This document shows positions 1 to 8,551 of a stretch of DNA of 64,000 bases, piece by piece. This stretch comes from Burkholderia contaminans. GTDB lineage: Bacteria > Pseudomonadota > Gammaproteobacteria > Burkholderiales > Burkholderiaceae. Each line of letters begins with the position of its first letter. Position 1 is the first letter of the stretch. The notes beneath the pieces are model-generated. The model was not told the DNA's origin, searched no databases, and saw only the letters and a program-made list of their open reading frames with translations. The translations under genes and the position numbers were made by a program. The stretch lies in assembly GCF_029633825.1 (NCBI RefSeq), contig NZ_CP090641.1, positions 372,001 through 436,000 of the forward strand, read 5' to 3'.

Positions 1-290
1 AGCAGGCAGCCGATCGTGTAGATCACGAGCCCGAACGCGAGCACACGCTTGCGCCCGTAGGCATCGGCGACCGGCCCGAAAATCAGCTGGCCGAGCGCGT
101 AGGCCGCCATGTAGCCGGACACGCTCGACTGGATCGCCTGCGGAGTAGTGGCGAACGAACGGGCCATGTCGGGCAGCGCGGGCACGTAGATGTCGATCGC
201 GAGCTGGCCGGCGGACGCGAACAGGCAGATGAGGAACAGCAGGAAACGCGGCGAATTCGACTCGCGCGCGGGAGTGAGCGTGGCGTTCAT
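1..290 (-). CDS. Bcr/CflA-type MFS drug efflux transporter (5' part only)
   Basis: The reading frame starts at an ATG at 290 and runs off the left edge of the window, so only about the first 96 residues are present. They contain a first membrane helix, the segment DIYVPALPDMA typical of Bcr/CflA pumps, and the MFS loop 2-3 signature GPVADAYGRKRV. The family exports drugs and metabolites such as bicyclomycin, chloramphenicol or sulfonamides across the inner membrane by proton antiport. The substrate of this member cannot be told. The gene is divergent from the secreted-protein gene at 589. Confidence 0.85.
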   Translation of the reverse strand, partial: MNATLTPARESNSPRFLLFLICLFASAGQLAIDIYVPALPDMARSFATTPQAIQSSVSGYMAAYALGQLIFGPVADAYGRKRVLAFGLVIYTIGCL

Positions 291-461
291 GACGACGGGG
301 AAGGAGGTCGGGCAGCAGTGCCGCAGCGTCAATGTTCGAATGTCGAACACGCGTGCGTGTCGCGGCGAATTCCGTATTGTGCCTGTTGTTGCATCGGGCG
401 ACAGGATTCCCCTGGCACGGGCGAGGTTGAATGCCGATTGCGGCGCGTCCCGACATGCGCT

Positions 462-487
462 AACCGGCGCCGGCCGGCGGCGGTTTT
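462..487 (+). terminator. terminator-like GC hairpin in a divergent intergenic region
   Basis: Arms 462-473 and 474-485 can pair over 12 bp with one mismatch (a tight loop would form at the centre) and run into TTTT at 484-487. It lies between the divergent starts at 290 and 589, where a terminator has no obvious upstream gene to end. It could attenuate the gene at 589 or end an unannotated short RNA. I see nothing else in 291-588. Confidence 0.35.
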
Positions 488-588
488 AATGTTGATTTAA
501 GCCGACGGCGGCATTGTCTCGGATGGCTCACTCCGTGAGCCGCACGTCATTGTTGATTCGATCAATCTCGTTTGATGGAGATACGAAG

Positions 589-1125
589 ATGCGATTCCGT
601 TCGTATATGGCGGCGGGCGCGCTGGCGCTGGCGCCCGTGTTCGCCCTGGCCGGGCAGGCCGGCGCGGTTGCCGCCCAACCGATGTTCGTCAACATCGACG
701 GGCAGGCCGTGCCCGTGAAAGCCGAAACGCGGGTCGTCCAGACGGCCGTCGGCCCGATGAAGGTCAGCACGTGGAGCTGGCATAGCCCGCAAGGCGGCGC
801 GAGCTTCGAGATGCAGACGTCGTCGGGCGGCCTGCCGCCCGCGGCGGCGCTGCGGCAAATGCAGGCCGCGCAGTACCGGATGCAGGCGGCTCAGGCACAG
901 ATGGTCGCGATGCAGCAGCAGATGATGGCGCTCCAGCACATCGCGTTCGCCAATGCACTGGCGATGCCGATGCCGCAGCCCGTCGGCTTCGCGATGGCGC
1001 CGTGGGCCATGCCCGAGCCGGTGCTCGTCATCGTGCCGGCGCAGCCGTCGGTGCGTTCGACGGCCCCGGCAACGCCGGCCGCCCCTGCCGCCCCCGCCAC
1101 GCGCGGCACGGAAATCAAGGCCTGA
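589..1125 (+). CDS. Secreted Met/Gln/Ala-rich protein of unknown function
   Basis: This is a 178-residue protein with an N-terminal signal peptide (charged start, Ala/Leu core, likely cleavage near residue 29 after AVAA). Residues 30-85 form a small polar domain with a Trp pair (TWSWHS). Residues 90-125 are a helix-prone segment rich in Met, Gln and Ala, followed by a Met/Pro-rich stretch and a low-complexity Ala/Pro tail. The ATG at 589 was chosen because GGAG lies at 577-580 and the signal peptide begins there; an upstream in-frame ATG at 514 has neither. The Met-rich segment could bind metal or pack as a helical bundle, but that is inference. I do not recognise a family. Confidence 0.7.
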   Translation: MRFRSYMAAGALALAPVFALAGQAGAVAAQPMFVNIDGQAVPVKAETRVVQTAVGPMKVSTWSWHSPQGGASFEMQTSSGGLPPAAALRQMQAAQYRMQAAQAQMVAMQQQMMALQHIAFANALAMPMPQPVGFAMAPWAMPEPVLVIVPAQPSVRSTAPATPAAPAAPATRGTEIKA

Positions 1126-1159
1126 CACGCGTCGCGCCGCTCGGCGCCACGCGCTCGAA

Positions 1160-1184
1160 CCGCCGGCATACGCCGGCGGTTTTT
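1160..1184 (+). terminator. Rho-independent terminator
   Basis: A perfect 8-bp stem (1160-1167 with 1172-1179), a loop of ATAC and a run of five T at 1180-1184. It follows the stop of the plus-strand gene at 1125 and sits between convergent genes. Confidence 0.85.
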
Positions 1185-1200
1185 CATTGCGACGGCCGAA

Positions 1201-2097
1201 TCAATACTGCGCCTGATCCGTCGGATTCCTGAACAGCTGCTTCATCTCCGCCGACAGCGGATAGTCGAGGCTCACGCCCTTGGGCGGAATCGGCTGAGTG
1301 AACCACTGGTTGTAGAGCTTCTCGGCCGCGCCCGACGTCTGCATCTTCGCGATCACGCCGTCGACGACATGCTTGAACGCCGGATCGTCCCTGCGCATCA
1401 TGCACGCGTAGTTTTCGTGGACGAGCGGTGTGCCCGTCACCGTGTACGCGCCCGGGTTGCGGTCCTTCGCGATCTCGCCGTACAGCAGCGGCTCGTCCAT
1501 CACGAACGCCACCGCGCGCCCGGTCGTGACGTTCATGAACGCTTCGGCATGATCCTTCGCGCTGATGATCGTCATGTTCATCGCCTTCTCTTCGTTGAGC
1601 TTGCGCAGCAGGCGCTCGTCCGACGTGCCGGCCGTCGTCGCGACCGTCTTGCCGGCCAGGTCCGCGAAGTCCTTTACGCCGGAATCCTTGCGCGTGCTGA
1701 AGCGAATACCGTACAAAAAGATGCTGTTCGAGAACGCGGCCTGCTTCTGCCGTTCGAGCGTGTTCGTCGTCGAACCGCATTCGAAATCGATCGTCCCGTT
1801 CTGCAGTAGCGGAATCCGGTTCTGCGACGTGATCGGGATTTCCTTCACCGCGAGGTTCGGCGCGTTCAGTTCCGTCTTCAACTGGTCGATGATGCGCGAC
1901 GCGATGTCCCGCGAATAGCCGATGTTCTTCTGCTGGTTGTCCGAATACGAGAACGGCACCGACGATTCGCGAATGCCCAGCGACACGACGCCCGTGTCCT
2001 TGATCTTCTTCAGCGTGCCGGTGAGGGCCTGCGCGTGCGCGGTGCCCGCCAGCGCACAGGACAGCGCAACGGCCAGCCAGCGTAAGCGGCGATCCAT
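1201..2097 (-). CDS. Amino-acid ABC transporter periplasmic binding protein (glutamate/aspartate GltI type)
   Basis: A 298-residue extracytoplasmic solute-binding protein of family 3. Residues 1-23 are a signal peptide ending THAQA. The mature part has the two-lobe layout of the family: a substrate segment with SVPFSY near the start, the stretch GTIDFECGSTTNT that is diagnostic for the GltI/GltX subgroup, and the hinge-side segment LAGKTVATTAGTSDERLL. Family knowledge indicates capture of acidic amino acids in the periplasm. No permease or ATPase genes flank it, so it is an orphan binding protein that must share a membrane complex coded elsewhere, or act as a sensor partner. Confidence 0.88.
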   Translation of the reverse strand: MDRRLRWLAVALSCALAGTAHAQALTGTLKKIKDTGVVSLGIRESSVPFSYSDNQQKNIGYSRDIASRIIDQLKTELNAPNLAVKEIPITSQNRIPLLQNGTIDFECGSTTNTLERQKQAAFSNSIFLYGIRFSTRKDSGVKDFADLAGKTVATTAGTSDERLLRKLNEEKAMNMTIISAKDHAEAFMNVTTGRAVAFVMDEPLLYGEIAKDRNPGAYTVTGTPLVHENYACMMRRDDPAFKHVVDGVIAKMQTSGAAEKLYNQWFTQPIPPKGVSLDYPLSAEMKQLFRNPTDQAQY

Positions 2098-2518
2098 GCT
2101 TTTCTCCTGACGAAACGTTGATCGAATCGCGATCGTACGCCCGACAAAATTCGCGTCGCATCAGGGAAAGCGTAATCAACCTTCCACCGCGGCCGGGCCG
2201 TGAAAGATGTTTTCCGTACCGCGCAAACCGGCCCGCGCCGCACGTGTCGCCCGACCGGCCGCGCACGCACTCGCCCCACCTTCTGTGCCATGTGTTCCAA
2301 ACGCGCGTTCATGCTGCAACGCACCAACGTAATCGTTTGCGCCCACCCCGGTTTTTCTCGTGAAACGCACTCAAGAAGCCGCCGCGCTGGCCGTTACCCA
2401 GTGCATGGCGCGTCGCAGCAACCTTGCTGCAACCGTCAGACAAAAAAGACAAGGTCCGGGTCAGCCGGACCAGCGCCACCGCCGGCACGACGGTTATCTA
2501 CGAGGATCGAGTTTCAAC

Positions 2519-4171
2519 ATGAGAACCAAGCGTTTCAATTTTGCGCTGGCGCGCTCCGCACATGCGCGCATGCTCGCCGGCATGCTGTCCGCCGCCGCCC
2601 TCCTGCCCCTCGCCGGTTGCGGCGGTGGAGGCGGCGGCGACGGCAGCAACCCGTCTTCTTCCAACGCAGCGCCAGCCCCTGCCCCCACGCCGTCTCCCGC
2701 GCCCTCCAATCCCACGAGCCCGCCCGCGTCTTCCGGCAGCAATGCGTGCACGACGCAGCAGGCCGCCGTGCAGATGGCGGCGCAGACCGCGCCGACCGAA
2801 CCGCCGATCGATCACCTGATCGTCAAGCTGAAGACGCTGACGGCCACGCGTGCGATGGCGGCCACCGACAACGGGACGCGGCTCGACGCGGTGATCCAGC
2901 GCTCGATGACGCGCTGGACCGCGCCGGTCACCGGCAGCGCACGTGCCTATGCGAGCACGGTCGGGCAAACGCCGGTGAACGTGCAGGTCGAACGGACGAT
3001 CTCGAACGGCGCGACCGTGCTGTCGCTCGGCCAGCGCATGGCCGCCACCGACGCAGCCGCGCTCGCGCAGGCATTCGCAGCCGATTCGGATGTCGACTAC
3101 GCGGAACCGGATCATCCGATGCAGATCCGTGACACGCCGAGCGACCCGCTCTACAGCCAGCAGTGGTACCTGTCGGACCCGACCGCCGGTATCAACCTGC
3201 CGCCCGCGTGGAGTGTGACCAAGGGTTCGCCGACCGTCGTCACGGCCGTGCTCGACACCGGCTACCGGCCGCACGCCGACCTCGTCGGCAACCTGCTGTC
3301 CGGGTACAGCTTCATCAGCAACGTCAACACCAGCAACAACGGCCTGACCCGCAGCTCCGACGCAACCGACCCGGGTGACTGGGTCACGCAGCAGGAACTC
3401 GACAACGCAAACGGCCCGTACTATCACTGCGCGAGCCAGCCGAGCGACAGCAGCTGGCACGGCACCCGCGTGATGGGCGTGATCGGCGCGACCGCCAACA
3501 ACGGCACCGGCATCGCCGGCGTGTCGTGGCTCGGCCAGATCCTGCCGGTGCGCGTGCTCGGCAAGTGCGGCGGCACGACGAGCGACATCGCCGACGGGAT
3601 GCGCTGGGCCGCCGGCATCGCGGTGAACGGCGTGCCGAACAACCCGCGCCCCGCGAAGGTCATCAACCTGAGCCTCGGCGGTGTCGGCGCGTGCAGCACG
3701 ACGTTCCAGCAGGCCATCGACGACGTGACCGCGAAGGGCGTGACCGTCGTCGTCGCCGCCGGCAACGACGGCCTGTCGACCGGGCTCGACCAGCCCGCGA
3801 ACTGCCGCGGCGTGATCAGCGTCGGCGCCACCGACGCGACCGGCCGCCGCGCGTCGTTCAGCAACTTCGGCCCCGATGTCTCGCTGAGCGCGCCGGGCGT
3901 CAACATCCTGTCGACGTCGAATACCGGCACGACGACCCCGGGCTCGGACACCTACGGCCTCGCGAACGGCACCAGCCTCGCCACGCCGCAAGTGACGGGG
4001 GTTGCCGCGCTGATGTTGTCGGTGAACGGCAACCTCACGCCCGCGCAGATCCAGCAGAAGCTGCAGGGCGGCACGCGCACGACCAAGCTCGCGGCCGGCA
4101 CGTCGTGCACCGCGATGCCGGCAGGCTCGGGCATCCTCGACGCAGGGGCCGCCGTCGCATCGGCCAACTGA
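2519..4171 (+). CDS. Secreted subtilisin-like serine protease (family S8), lipoprotein
   Basis: A 550-residue serine endopeptidase exported as a probable lipoprotein: the signal sequence ends in the lipobox LAGC, followed by a Gly run and a Ser/Pro/Ala-rich linker. Residues about 95-215 look like a propeptide (inhibitor-like chaperone domain). The catalytic domain shows the S8 triad: Asp246 in AVLDTGY, His314 in SSWHGTRV and Ser486 in NGTSLATP, with the oxyanion Asn416 in AAGNDG. The ATG at 2519 was chosen because the signal peptide begins there; upstream in-frame ATGs give a charged, non-secretory N terminus. It resembles the MprA-type proteases of Burkholderia. A strong terminator follows. 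Confidence 0.92.
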   Translation: MRTKRFNFALARSAHARMLAGMLSAAALLPLAGCGGGGGGDGSNPSSSNAAPAPAPTPSPAPSNPTSPPASSGSNACTTQQAAVQMAAQTAPTEPPIDHLIVKLKTLTATRAMAATDNGTRLDAVIQRSMTRWTAPVTGSARAYASTVGQTPVNVQVERTISNGATVLSLGQRMAATDAAALAQAFAADSDVDYAEPDHPMQIRDTPSDPLYSQQWYLSDPTAGINLPPAWSVTKGSPTVVTAVLDTGYRPHADLVGNLLSGYSFISNVNTSNNGLTRSSDATDPGDWVTQQELDNANGPYYHCASQPSDSSWHGTRVMGVIGATANNGTGIAGVSWLGQILPVRVLGKCGGTTSDIADGMRWAAGIAVNGVPNNPRPAKVINLSLGGVGACSTTFQQAIDDVTAKGVTVVVAAGNDGLSTGLDQPANCRGVISVGATDATGRRASFSNFGPDVSLSAPGVNILSTSNTGTTTPGSDTYGLANGTSLATPQVTGVAALMLSVNGNLTPAQIQQKLQGGTRTTKLAAGTSCTAMPAGSGILDAGAAVASAN

Positions 4172-4194
4172 TACGCCACCCTTCTGCCCCGCCC

Positions 4195-4234
4195 CGGCCG
4201 CGCGCATGCCGATATCGCATGCGCGCGGCCGTTT
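4195..4234 (+). terminator. Strong stem-loop terminator after the protease gene
   Basis: A perfect 15-bp stem (4195-4209 with 4217-4231) with a 7-nt loop, followed by TTTCATT. It lies 24 bases after the protease stop codon and isolates the mgtA leader from upstream transcription. Confidence 0.75.
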
Positions 4235-4370
4235 CATTGGCGTCGATCCGACGGCGCGCCGTGCACGCATCACCCCGATTACGTTTCTCGAAATAACGAC
4301 TGACAAAAAGGTTGACGCTTCGCACAGCGACCCATTACCATCGCTCCCGTCTAATTACATGGAGTGTTCT

Positions 4371-4424
4371 GTGAACACCGATGCGAGTTGTAGTTGGTCC
4401 TTGACCAACTTGACTGCTGCCTGA
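4371..4424 (+). CDS. Candidate 17-residue leader peptide in the mgtA leader
   Basis: GTG at 4371 is preceded by GGAG at 4361-4364 with six bases between. The frame encodes MNTDASCSWSLTNLTAA and then TGA. An ATG at 4359 in the same frame is an alternative start without such spacing. Inside the ORF an 8-bp inverted repeat (4392-4399 with 4403-4410) could form a hairpin. The position, 470 bases ahead of mgtA and just behind a terminator, fits a regulatory leader peptide. I do not recognise the sequence from a described leader; it could instead be a small protein in its own right. Confidence 0.45.
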   Translation: MNTDASCSWSLTNLTAA

Positions 4425-4477
4425 GGAAAACGCGCAGAGCCTCGTCTTCTGCCGCATCCCGGGAAGCAGGATGCGGC
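4392..4477 (+). promoter_or_regulatory. Pair of stem-loops in the upstream mgtA leader
   Basis: Two perfect stems lie in tandem. The first pairs 4392-4399 with 4403-4410 (8 bp, loop CTT) inside the 17-codon ORF. The second pairs 4451-4459 with 4469-4477 (9 bp, 9-nt loop). Translation of the short ORF would melt the first stem, which is the usual logic of a ribosome-controlled leader. No T-run follows the second stem, so it is not a classical terminator. The role is inferred from position only. Confidence 0.4.
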
Positions 4478-4687
4478 GTCCTTCCGGCCTGACTTGACTG
4501 GCCAGATCTCCCGCCGAATTTTCATTGTTGTCGAATGCACGCGATGCGCCGTCGCGCGCGTGCGTTCGTGTTGCGCGCAGCGTCAGCCGCGCGCGCTTTC
4601 CGTTCGCGTGCCGTCCGGCCGCGCGCCTTCGTGCGTGCGTCGCTATCGATCGCCCGCGCCAATTACTCGCAACCGACAGGAGTGCAG

Positions 4688-4846
4688 ATGAACTCAGACG
4701 ACAGTAGTCGATTACCGCTCGCCGGTGCGACGCTGCGCACTGCCCCTCCGGCCGCACCGCACGCGCCGGCGAGCGTTCCCGCCTTCACCGATCCACAGCC
4801 GATCGCGCCTGACGCGACGCGGCGGGGAGCGTTCGTGCGTCGATAA
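4688..4846 (+). CDS. Proline-rich 52-residue leader peptide upstream of mgtA (MgtL-like in concept)
   Basis: ATG at 4688 has a strong ribosome binding site (AGGAG at 4678-4682, five bases of spacing). The 52 codons encode a peptide with nine prolines (positions 10, 20, 21, 24, 27, 31, 36, 38, 41) and an acidic DD pair at residues 4-5. In enterobacteria mgtA is controlled by a short proline-rich leader, MgtL, whose translation senses Mg2+ and proline supply. The sequence here is not MgtL, but composition, strong start site and position 48 bases before mgtA suggest the same principle. The last codons overlap the left arm of a stem-loop. It may alternatively be a small protein of unknown function. 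Confidence 0.55.
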   Translation: MNSDDSSRLPLAGATLRTAPPAAPHAPASVPAFTDPQPIAPDATRRGAFVRR

Positions 4847-4865
4847 CGTCACGGCCGCTCCCCGC
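4822..4865 (+). promoter_or_regulatory. Stem-loop spanning the leader-ORF stop, just before mgtA
   Basis: A perfect 10-bp stem pairs 4822-4831 with 4856-4865 across a 24-nt loop that contains the leader stop codon (4844-4846). Additional pairs are possible within the loop. A ribosome at the end of the leader ORF would cover the left arm and prevent the stem, so leader translation and folding are mutually exclusive here. The right arm ends 28 bases before the mgtA ATG. Confidence 0.5.
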
Positions 4866-4893
4866 CCGCCGCCTCGTGCGCAAGGAGCGACTC

Positions 4894-7659
4894 ATGACAA
4901 CACGACACAACACATCGCAAAAGAAACAGCGCGGCTTCATCAAGGCCGGCGCCGGCCAGCAGAACGACCCGCGCATCATGCGCGCCGCGCAGGAAGCGGC
5001 CCGGCCGCTCGAAGACACGCTGAAGTCGCTGAACACCAGCACGCGCGGCCTCACCTACGACCAGGCCGCCGACCGCCTGCAGCACTACGGCCCGAACGAA
5101 ATCGCGCACGACAAGCCGCCGCACTGGACCCGCCAGTTGCTGCTCTCGTTCCACAACCCGTTCGTCTACGTGCTGCTGGTGCTGGCCGCCATCAGCTTCT
5201 TCACCGACGTCTACTTCGCGGCGCCCGACGATCGCGACTACGTCGGCATGACGATCCTGCTGACGATGGTCACGATCAGCGCGCTGCTGCGCTTCGTGCA
5301 GGAATTCCGTTCGCTGCGCGCGGCCGAGAAGCTGAAGGCGATGGTCCGCACGACCGCCACCGTGCAGCGTGCCATGACCGACACGTCCGAACCGACACGC
5401 CGCGAAGTGCCGATGCGCGAAATCGTGGCGGGCGACATCGTGCACCTGTCGGCCGGTGACATGATCCCGGCGGACGTGCGCCTGCTCGCATCGCGCGACC
5501 TGTTCATCAGCCAGGCCGTGCTGACCGGCGAGGCGCTGCCCGTCGAGAAGTACGACACGCTCGGCGCGGTCGCCGGCAAATCCGCCAGCACGCGCGCAGC
5601 CGACTCCGCGACCGATACGTCGGCATCGCTGCTCGATCTCGAGAACGTCTGCTTCATGGGCACCAACGTCGTCAGCGGCACGGCGACGGCCGTCGTCGTC
5701 GCGACCGGCGAGGACACCTACTTCGGCTCGCTCGCGCGCAACGTCGTGAGCCACAAGCGCATCGAGACGAGCTTCGACCGCGGCGTCGCGAGCGTGAGCT
5801 GGCTGCTGATCAAGTTCATGTTCGTGATGGTGCCGATCGTGTTCATGATCAACGGGCTGACCAAGGGTGACTGGCTGAGCGCGCTCACGTTCGCCCTCGC
5901 GGTGGCCGTGGGCCTCACGCCCGAGATGCTGCCGATGATCGTCAGCGCGAACCTCGCGCGCGGCGCGGTTGCGATGGCGCGCCGCAAGGTCGTCGTCAAG
6001 CGGCTGAACTCGGTGCAGAACTTCGGCGCGATGGACGTACTGTGCACCGACAAGACCGGCACGCTCACGCAGGACAAGATCATCCTCGAGCATCACCTCG
6101 ACCTGTCGGGCTACAAGGACGAGGAGATCCTGCGGCTCGGCTGGCTGAACAGCTTCCACCAGAGCGGCCAGAAGAACCTGATCGACATCGCGGTCGTCGC
6201 GCGTGCCGACGAGATCGGCGAGCGCGTGAAACCGCAAGGCTACAAGAAGATCGACGAACTGCCGTTCGACTTCGTGCGGCGCCGCCTGTCGGTCGTCGTC
6301 GAGGACACGCACGGCACGCACCTGCTGATCTGCAAGGGCGCGGTCGAGGAAATGCTGGCCGTCTCCACGCACGTGCAGGATGAGGACGGCGTGCGCCCGC
6401 TCGACTTCGTCGCGCGCAAGCGGCTGCTCGAACAGGCCAGCGCCTACAACGAGGACGGCTTCCGCGTGCTCGTGCTCGCGACGCGCACGATCCCGCGCGG
6501 CGACGAGCGCCAGCAATACCGCACCGCCGACGAACACGACCTCGTCGTGCGCGGCTTCCTGACTTTCCTCGATCCGCCGAAGGAATCGGCAGCGCCGGCA
6601 CTCGCCGCGCTGCGCGAGAACGGCGTCGCGGTGAAGGTGCTGACGGGCGACAACCCGATCGTCACGATGAAGGTGTGCCGCCAGGTCGGCCTCGAACCCG
6701 GCAAGCCGATGCTCGGCACGGAAATCGAGGCGCTCGACGACGCGACGCTCGCGGAAGTCGTCGAACGCACGACCGTGTTCGCGAAGCTCACGCCGCTGCA
6801 GAAGGCGCGCATCGTGAAGGCGCTGCAGGCAAACGGCCACACGGTCGGCTTTCTCGGCGACGGCATCAACGATGCGCCCGCGCTGCGCGACGCCGACGTC
6901 GGCATCTCGGTCGACAGCGGCGCCGACATCGCGAAGGAAACCGCCGACATCATCCTGCTCGAAAAGAGCCTGATGGTGCTCGAGGAGGGTGTGATCAAGG
7001 GCCGCGAGACGTTCGGCAACATCCTGAAGTACCTGAACATGACCGCAAGCTCGAACTTCGGCAACGTGTTCTCGGTGCTCGTCGCCAGCGCATTCCTGCC
7101 GTGGGAGCCGATGCTCGCGACCCAGCTGCTCGTGCTGAACCTGATCTACGACACGTCGCAGATGCTGCTGCCGTGGGACAAGATGGATCCCGAGTTCCTG
7201 AAGAAGCCGCGCAAGTGGGAAGCCGGCAACATCAGCCGCTTCATGCTGTGGGTCGGGCCGACGTCGTCGGTGTTCGACATCACCACGTACATCCTGATGT
7301 GGACGGTGTTCGGCGCGGGTGCGATGTATCACCTGAACGGTGGCACCGGCGGCCAGATCGTGATGAACTCGGGCTGGTTCATCGAGAGCCTCGTGTCGCA
7401 GACGCTCGTCGTCCACCTGCTGCGCACGCAGAAGATCCCGTTCCTGCAGAGCACGGCCGCGCTGCCGGTGCTGCTGTCGACGTTCACCGCGATCGCGATC
7501 GGCTGCTGGCTGCCGTTCTCGCCGTTCGCGGAGTCCCTCGGCTTCATGCACCTGCCGGGCACCTTCTGGCTGTGGCTCGCCTCGACGATGGTCGGCTACA
7601 TCCTGCTCGCGCAGATCGTCAAGACGATCTACGTGCGACGCTACAAGCAGTGGCTCTGA
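4894..7659 (+). CDS. mgtA: Mg2+-importing P-type ATPase MgtA
   Basis: A 921-residue P-type ATPase of subgroup IIIB, which moves Mg2+ into the cytoplasm across the inner membrane at the cost of ATP. Visible landmarks in order are the cation-ATPase N domain (GLTYDQAADRLQHYGPNE), the actuator motif LTGEALPVEKY, the phosphorylated Asp386 in DKTGTLT, the nucleotide-domain segment LTGDNPIV and the hinge GDGINDAPAL at about residue 655, followed by C-terminal helices. The length matches MgtA/MgtB. ATG 4894 has AAGGAG at 4882-4887; a GTG at 4876 in frame lacks a site. The long structured leader upstream suggests Mg2+-dependent control after transcription starts. Confidence 0.95.
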   Translation: MTTRHNTSQKKQRGFIKAGAGQQNDPRIMRAAQEAARPLEDTLKSLNTSTRGLTYDQAADRLQHYGPNEIAHDKPPHWTRQLLLSFHNPFVYVLLVLAAISFFTDVYFAAPDDRDYVGMTILLTMVTISALLRFVQEFRSLRAAEKLKAMVRTTATVQRAMTDTSEPTRREVPMREIVAGDIVHLSAGDMIPADVRLLASRDLFISQAVLTGEALPVEKYDTLGAVAGKSASTRAADSATDTSASLLDLENVCFMGTNVVSGTATAVVVATGEDTYFGSLARNVVSHKRIETSFDRGVASVSWLLIKFMFVMVPIVFMINGLTKGDWLSALTFALAVAVGLTPEMLPMIVSANLARGAVAMARRKVVVKRLNSVQNFGAMDVLCTDKTGTLTQDKIILEHHLDLSGYKDEEILRLGWLNSFHQSGQKNLIDIAVVARADEIGERVKPQGYKKIDELPFDFVRRRLSVVVEDTHGTHLLICKGAVEEMLAVSTHVQDEDGVRPLDFVARKRLLEQASAYNEDGFRVLVLATRTIPRGDERQQYRTADEHDLVVRGFLTFLDPPKESAAPALAALRENGVAVKVLTGDNPIVTMKVCRQVGLEPGKPMLGTEIEALDDATLAEVVERTTVFAKLTPLQKARIVKALQANGHTVGFLGDGINDAPALRDADVGISVDSGADIAKETADIILLEKSLMVLEEGVIKGRETFGNILKYLNMTASSNFGNVFSVLVASAFLPWEPMLATQLLVLNLIYDTSQMLLPWDKMDPEFLKKPRKWEAGNISRFMLWVGPTSSVFDITTYILMWTVFGAGAMYHLNGGTGGQIVMNSGWFIESLVSQTLVVHLLRTQKIPFLQSTAALPVLLSTFTAIAIGCWLPFSPFAESLGFMHLPGTFWLWLASTMVGYILLAQIVKTIYVRRYKQWL

Positions 7660-7675
7660 ACGTCTTCGCCTGACG

Positions 7676-7712
7676 GCCTGCCGGCCCGCGCCCTCGGCGT
7701 GGGCCGGCAGGC
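7676..7712 (+). other. Perfect stem-loop between mgtA and the next gene
   Basis: A 12-bp perfect stem (7676-7687 with 7701-7712) with a 13-nt loop, starting 17 bases after the mgtA stop and ending 25 bases before the next start codon. It has no T-run. It may protect the mgtA end of the transcript or attenuate the downstream gene. Confidence 0.45.
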
Positions 7713-7736
7713 TCGCCACGCACCACGGGTGACACG

Positions 7737-8480
7737 ATGAAAAGAATGCTTCCGCTCGCAGCCGCGAGCGCCCTCCTCGCGCCGTTCGATGCCCTCGCCA
7801 CCCATCCGCTCGTCAGCGACGACACGGGTACGCAGGGCAACGCGAACTGGCAGTTCGAATTCAACGCGGAGGAAACCTCGAAACAGGAAGAAAACGGCCG
7901 CCACCAGCTGTGGAACGCGACGCTCACGCGCGGGTTCGGCGAACATGCCGATCTCTACGTGAACGCGCCCTACACGCATCTGCAGACCCGCACCGACGAG
8001 AATGGCGCCGGGGTCGGCGATGTCGAGATCGGCATGAAATGGCGGTTCGTCGAACGCGGCCCGCTGTCGATCGCGCTGAAGCCGAAACTGACGGCGCCCA
8101 CCGGCAACGACCGGCGCGGGCTCGGCACCGGCCGCGTGGGTGCCGGTGCAACGCTGCTCGCGCAGCTCGACGTTGCGCGATTTTCGTTTCTCGCGAACGC
8201 GGGCATGACCTACCAGCCGAATCGCCAGGGCGACCTGACGTCGATCTGGGCGGTGTCGGGCGCGGCGATTTACAAGGCGACCGACAAGCTGCAGATCGTG
8301 GCCGACATCGGCACGTCGCGCCACACGGCGAGCGGTGCCGGCGCGAATCCTGCATTCGCGATCGCAGGCGCGATCTATTCGCCGAAGCCGTGGCTCGATC
8401 TCGACATCGGCTACCGGCGAGGGCTGAACGACCAGACCTACGATCATTCGGTGATGGGCGGCGTGACGGTGCGGTGGTAA
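7737..8480 (+). CDS. Outer-membrane-type protein of the phenol MetA-pathway family
   Basis: A 247-residue protein with a signal peptide (cleavage near DALA at about residue 21) and then alternating polar/apolar strands ending in Trp, as expected for a small beta-barrel. Segments such as GVGDVEIGMKWRF and a late LDLDIGYRRGLND match the family annotated as putative MetA-pathway outer membrane transporters. The substrate is unknown. It follows mgtA on the same strand after 77 bases, so it may be cotranscribed, possibly as an outer-membrane partner. A good terminator follows. Confidence 0.7.
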   Translation: MKRMLPLAAASALLAPFDALATHPLVSDDTGTQGNANWQFEFNAEETSKQEENGRHQLWNATLTRGFGEHADLYVNAPYTHLQTRTDENGAGVGDVEIGMKWRFVERGPLSIALKPKLTAPTGNDRRGLGTGRVGAGATLLAQLDVARFSFLANAGMTYQPNRQGDLTSIWAVSGAAIYKATDKLQIVADIGTSRHTASGAGANPAFAIAGAIYSPKPWLDLDIGYRRGLNDQTYDHSVMGGVTVRW

Positions 8481-8524
8481 TGCACCGGCAAGCCGCATCG
8501 AGCCGCATACTGAACCGCAAGACG

Positions 8525-8551
8525 ACGGGCCGCTTTCAGCGGCCCGTTTTT
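8525..8551 (+). terminator. Rho-independent terminator between convergent genes
   Basis: A perfect 10-bp stem (8525-8534 with 8538-8547), loop TTC and T-run 8547-8551. It ends the gene at 7737-8480 and its last base touches the stop codon of the convergent gene. Confidence 0.85.

Noticed and set aside
2498..4306. 602-codon minus-strand frame opposite the S8 protease
   Set aside because: Shadow of the protease gene; low-complexity Arg/Gly/Ala translation without motifs.
4849..7719. 956-codon open frame on the minus strand opposite mgtA
   Set aside because: It is exactly antisense to a clear P-type ATPase, has an Arg/Asp/Val-rich composition typical of GC-rich shadow frames and no recognisable domain.
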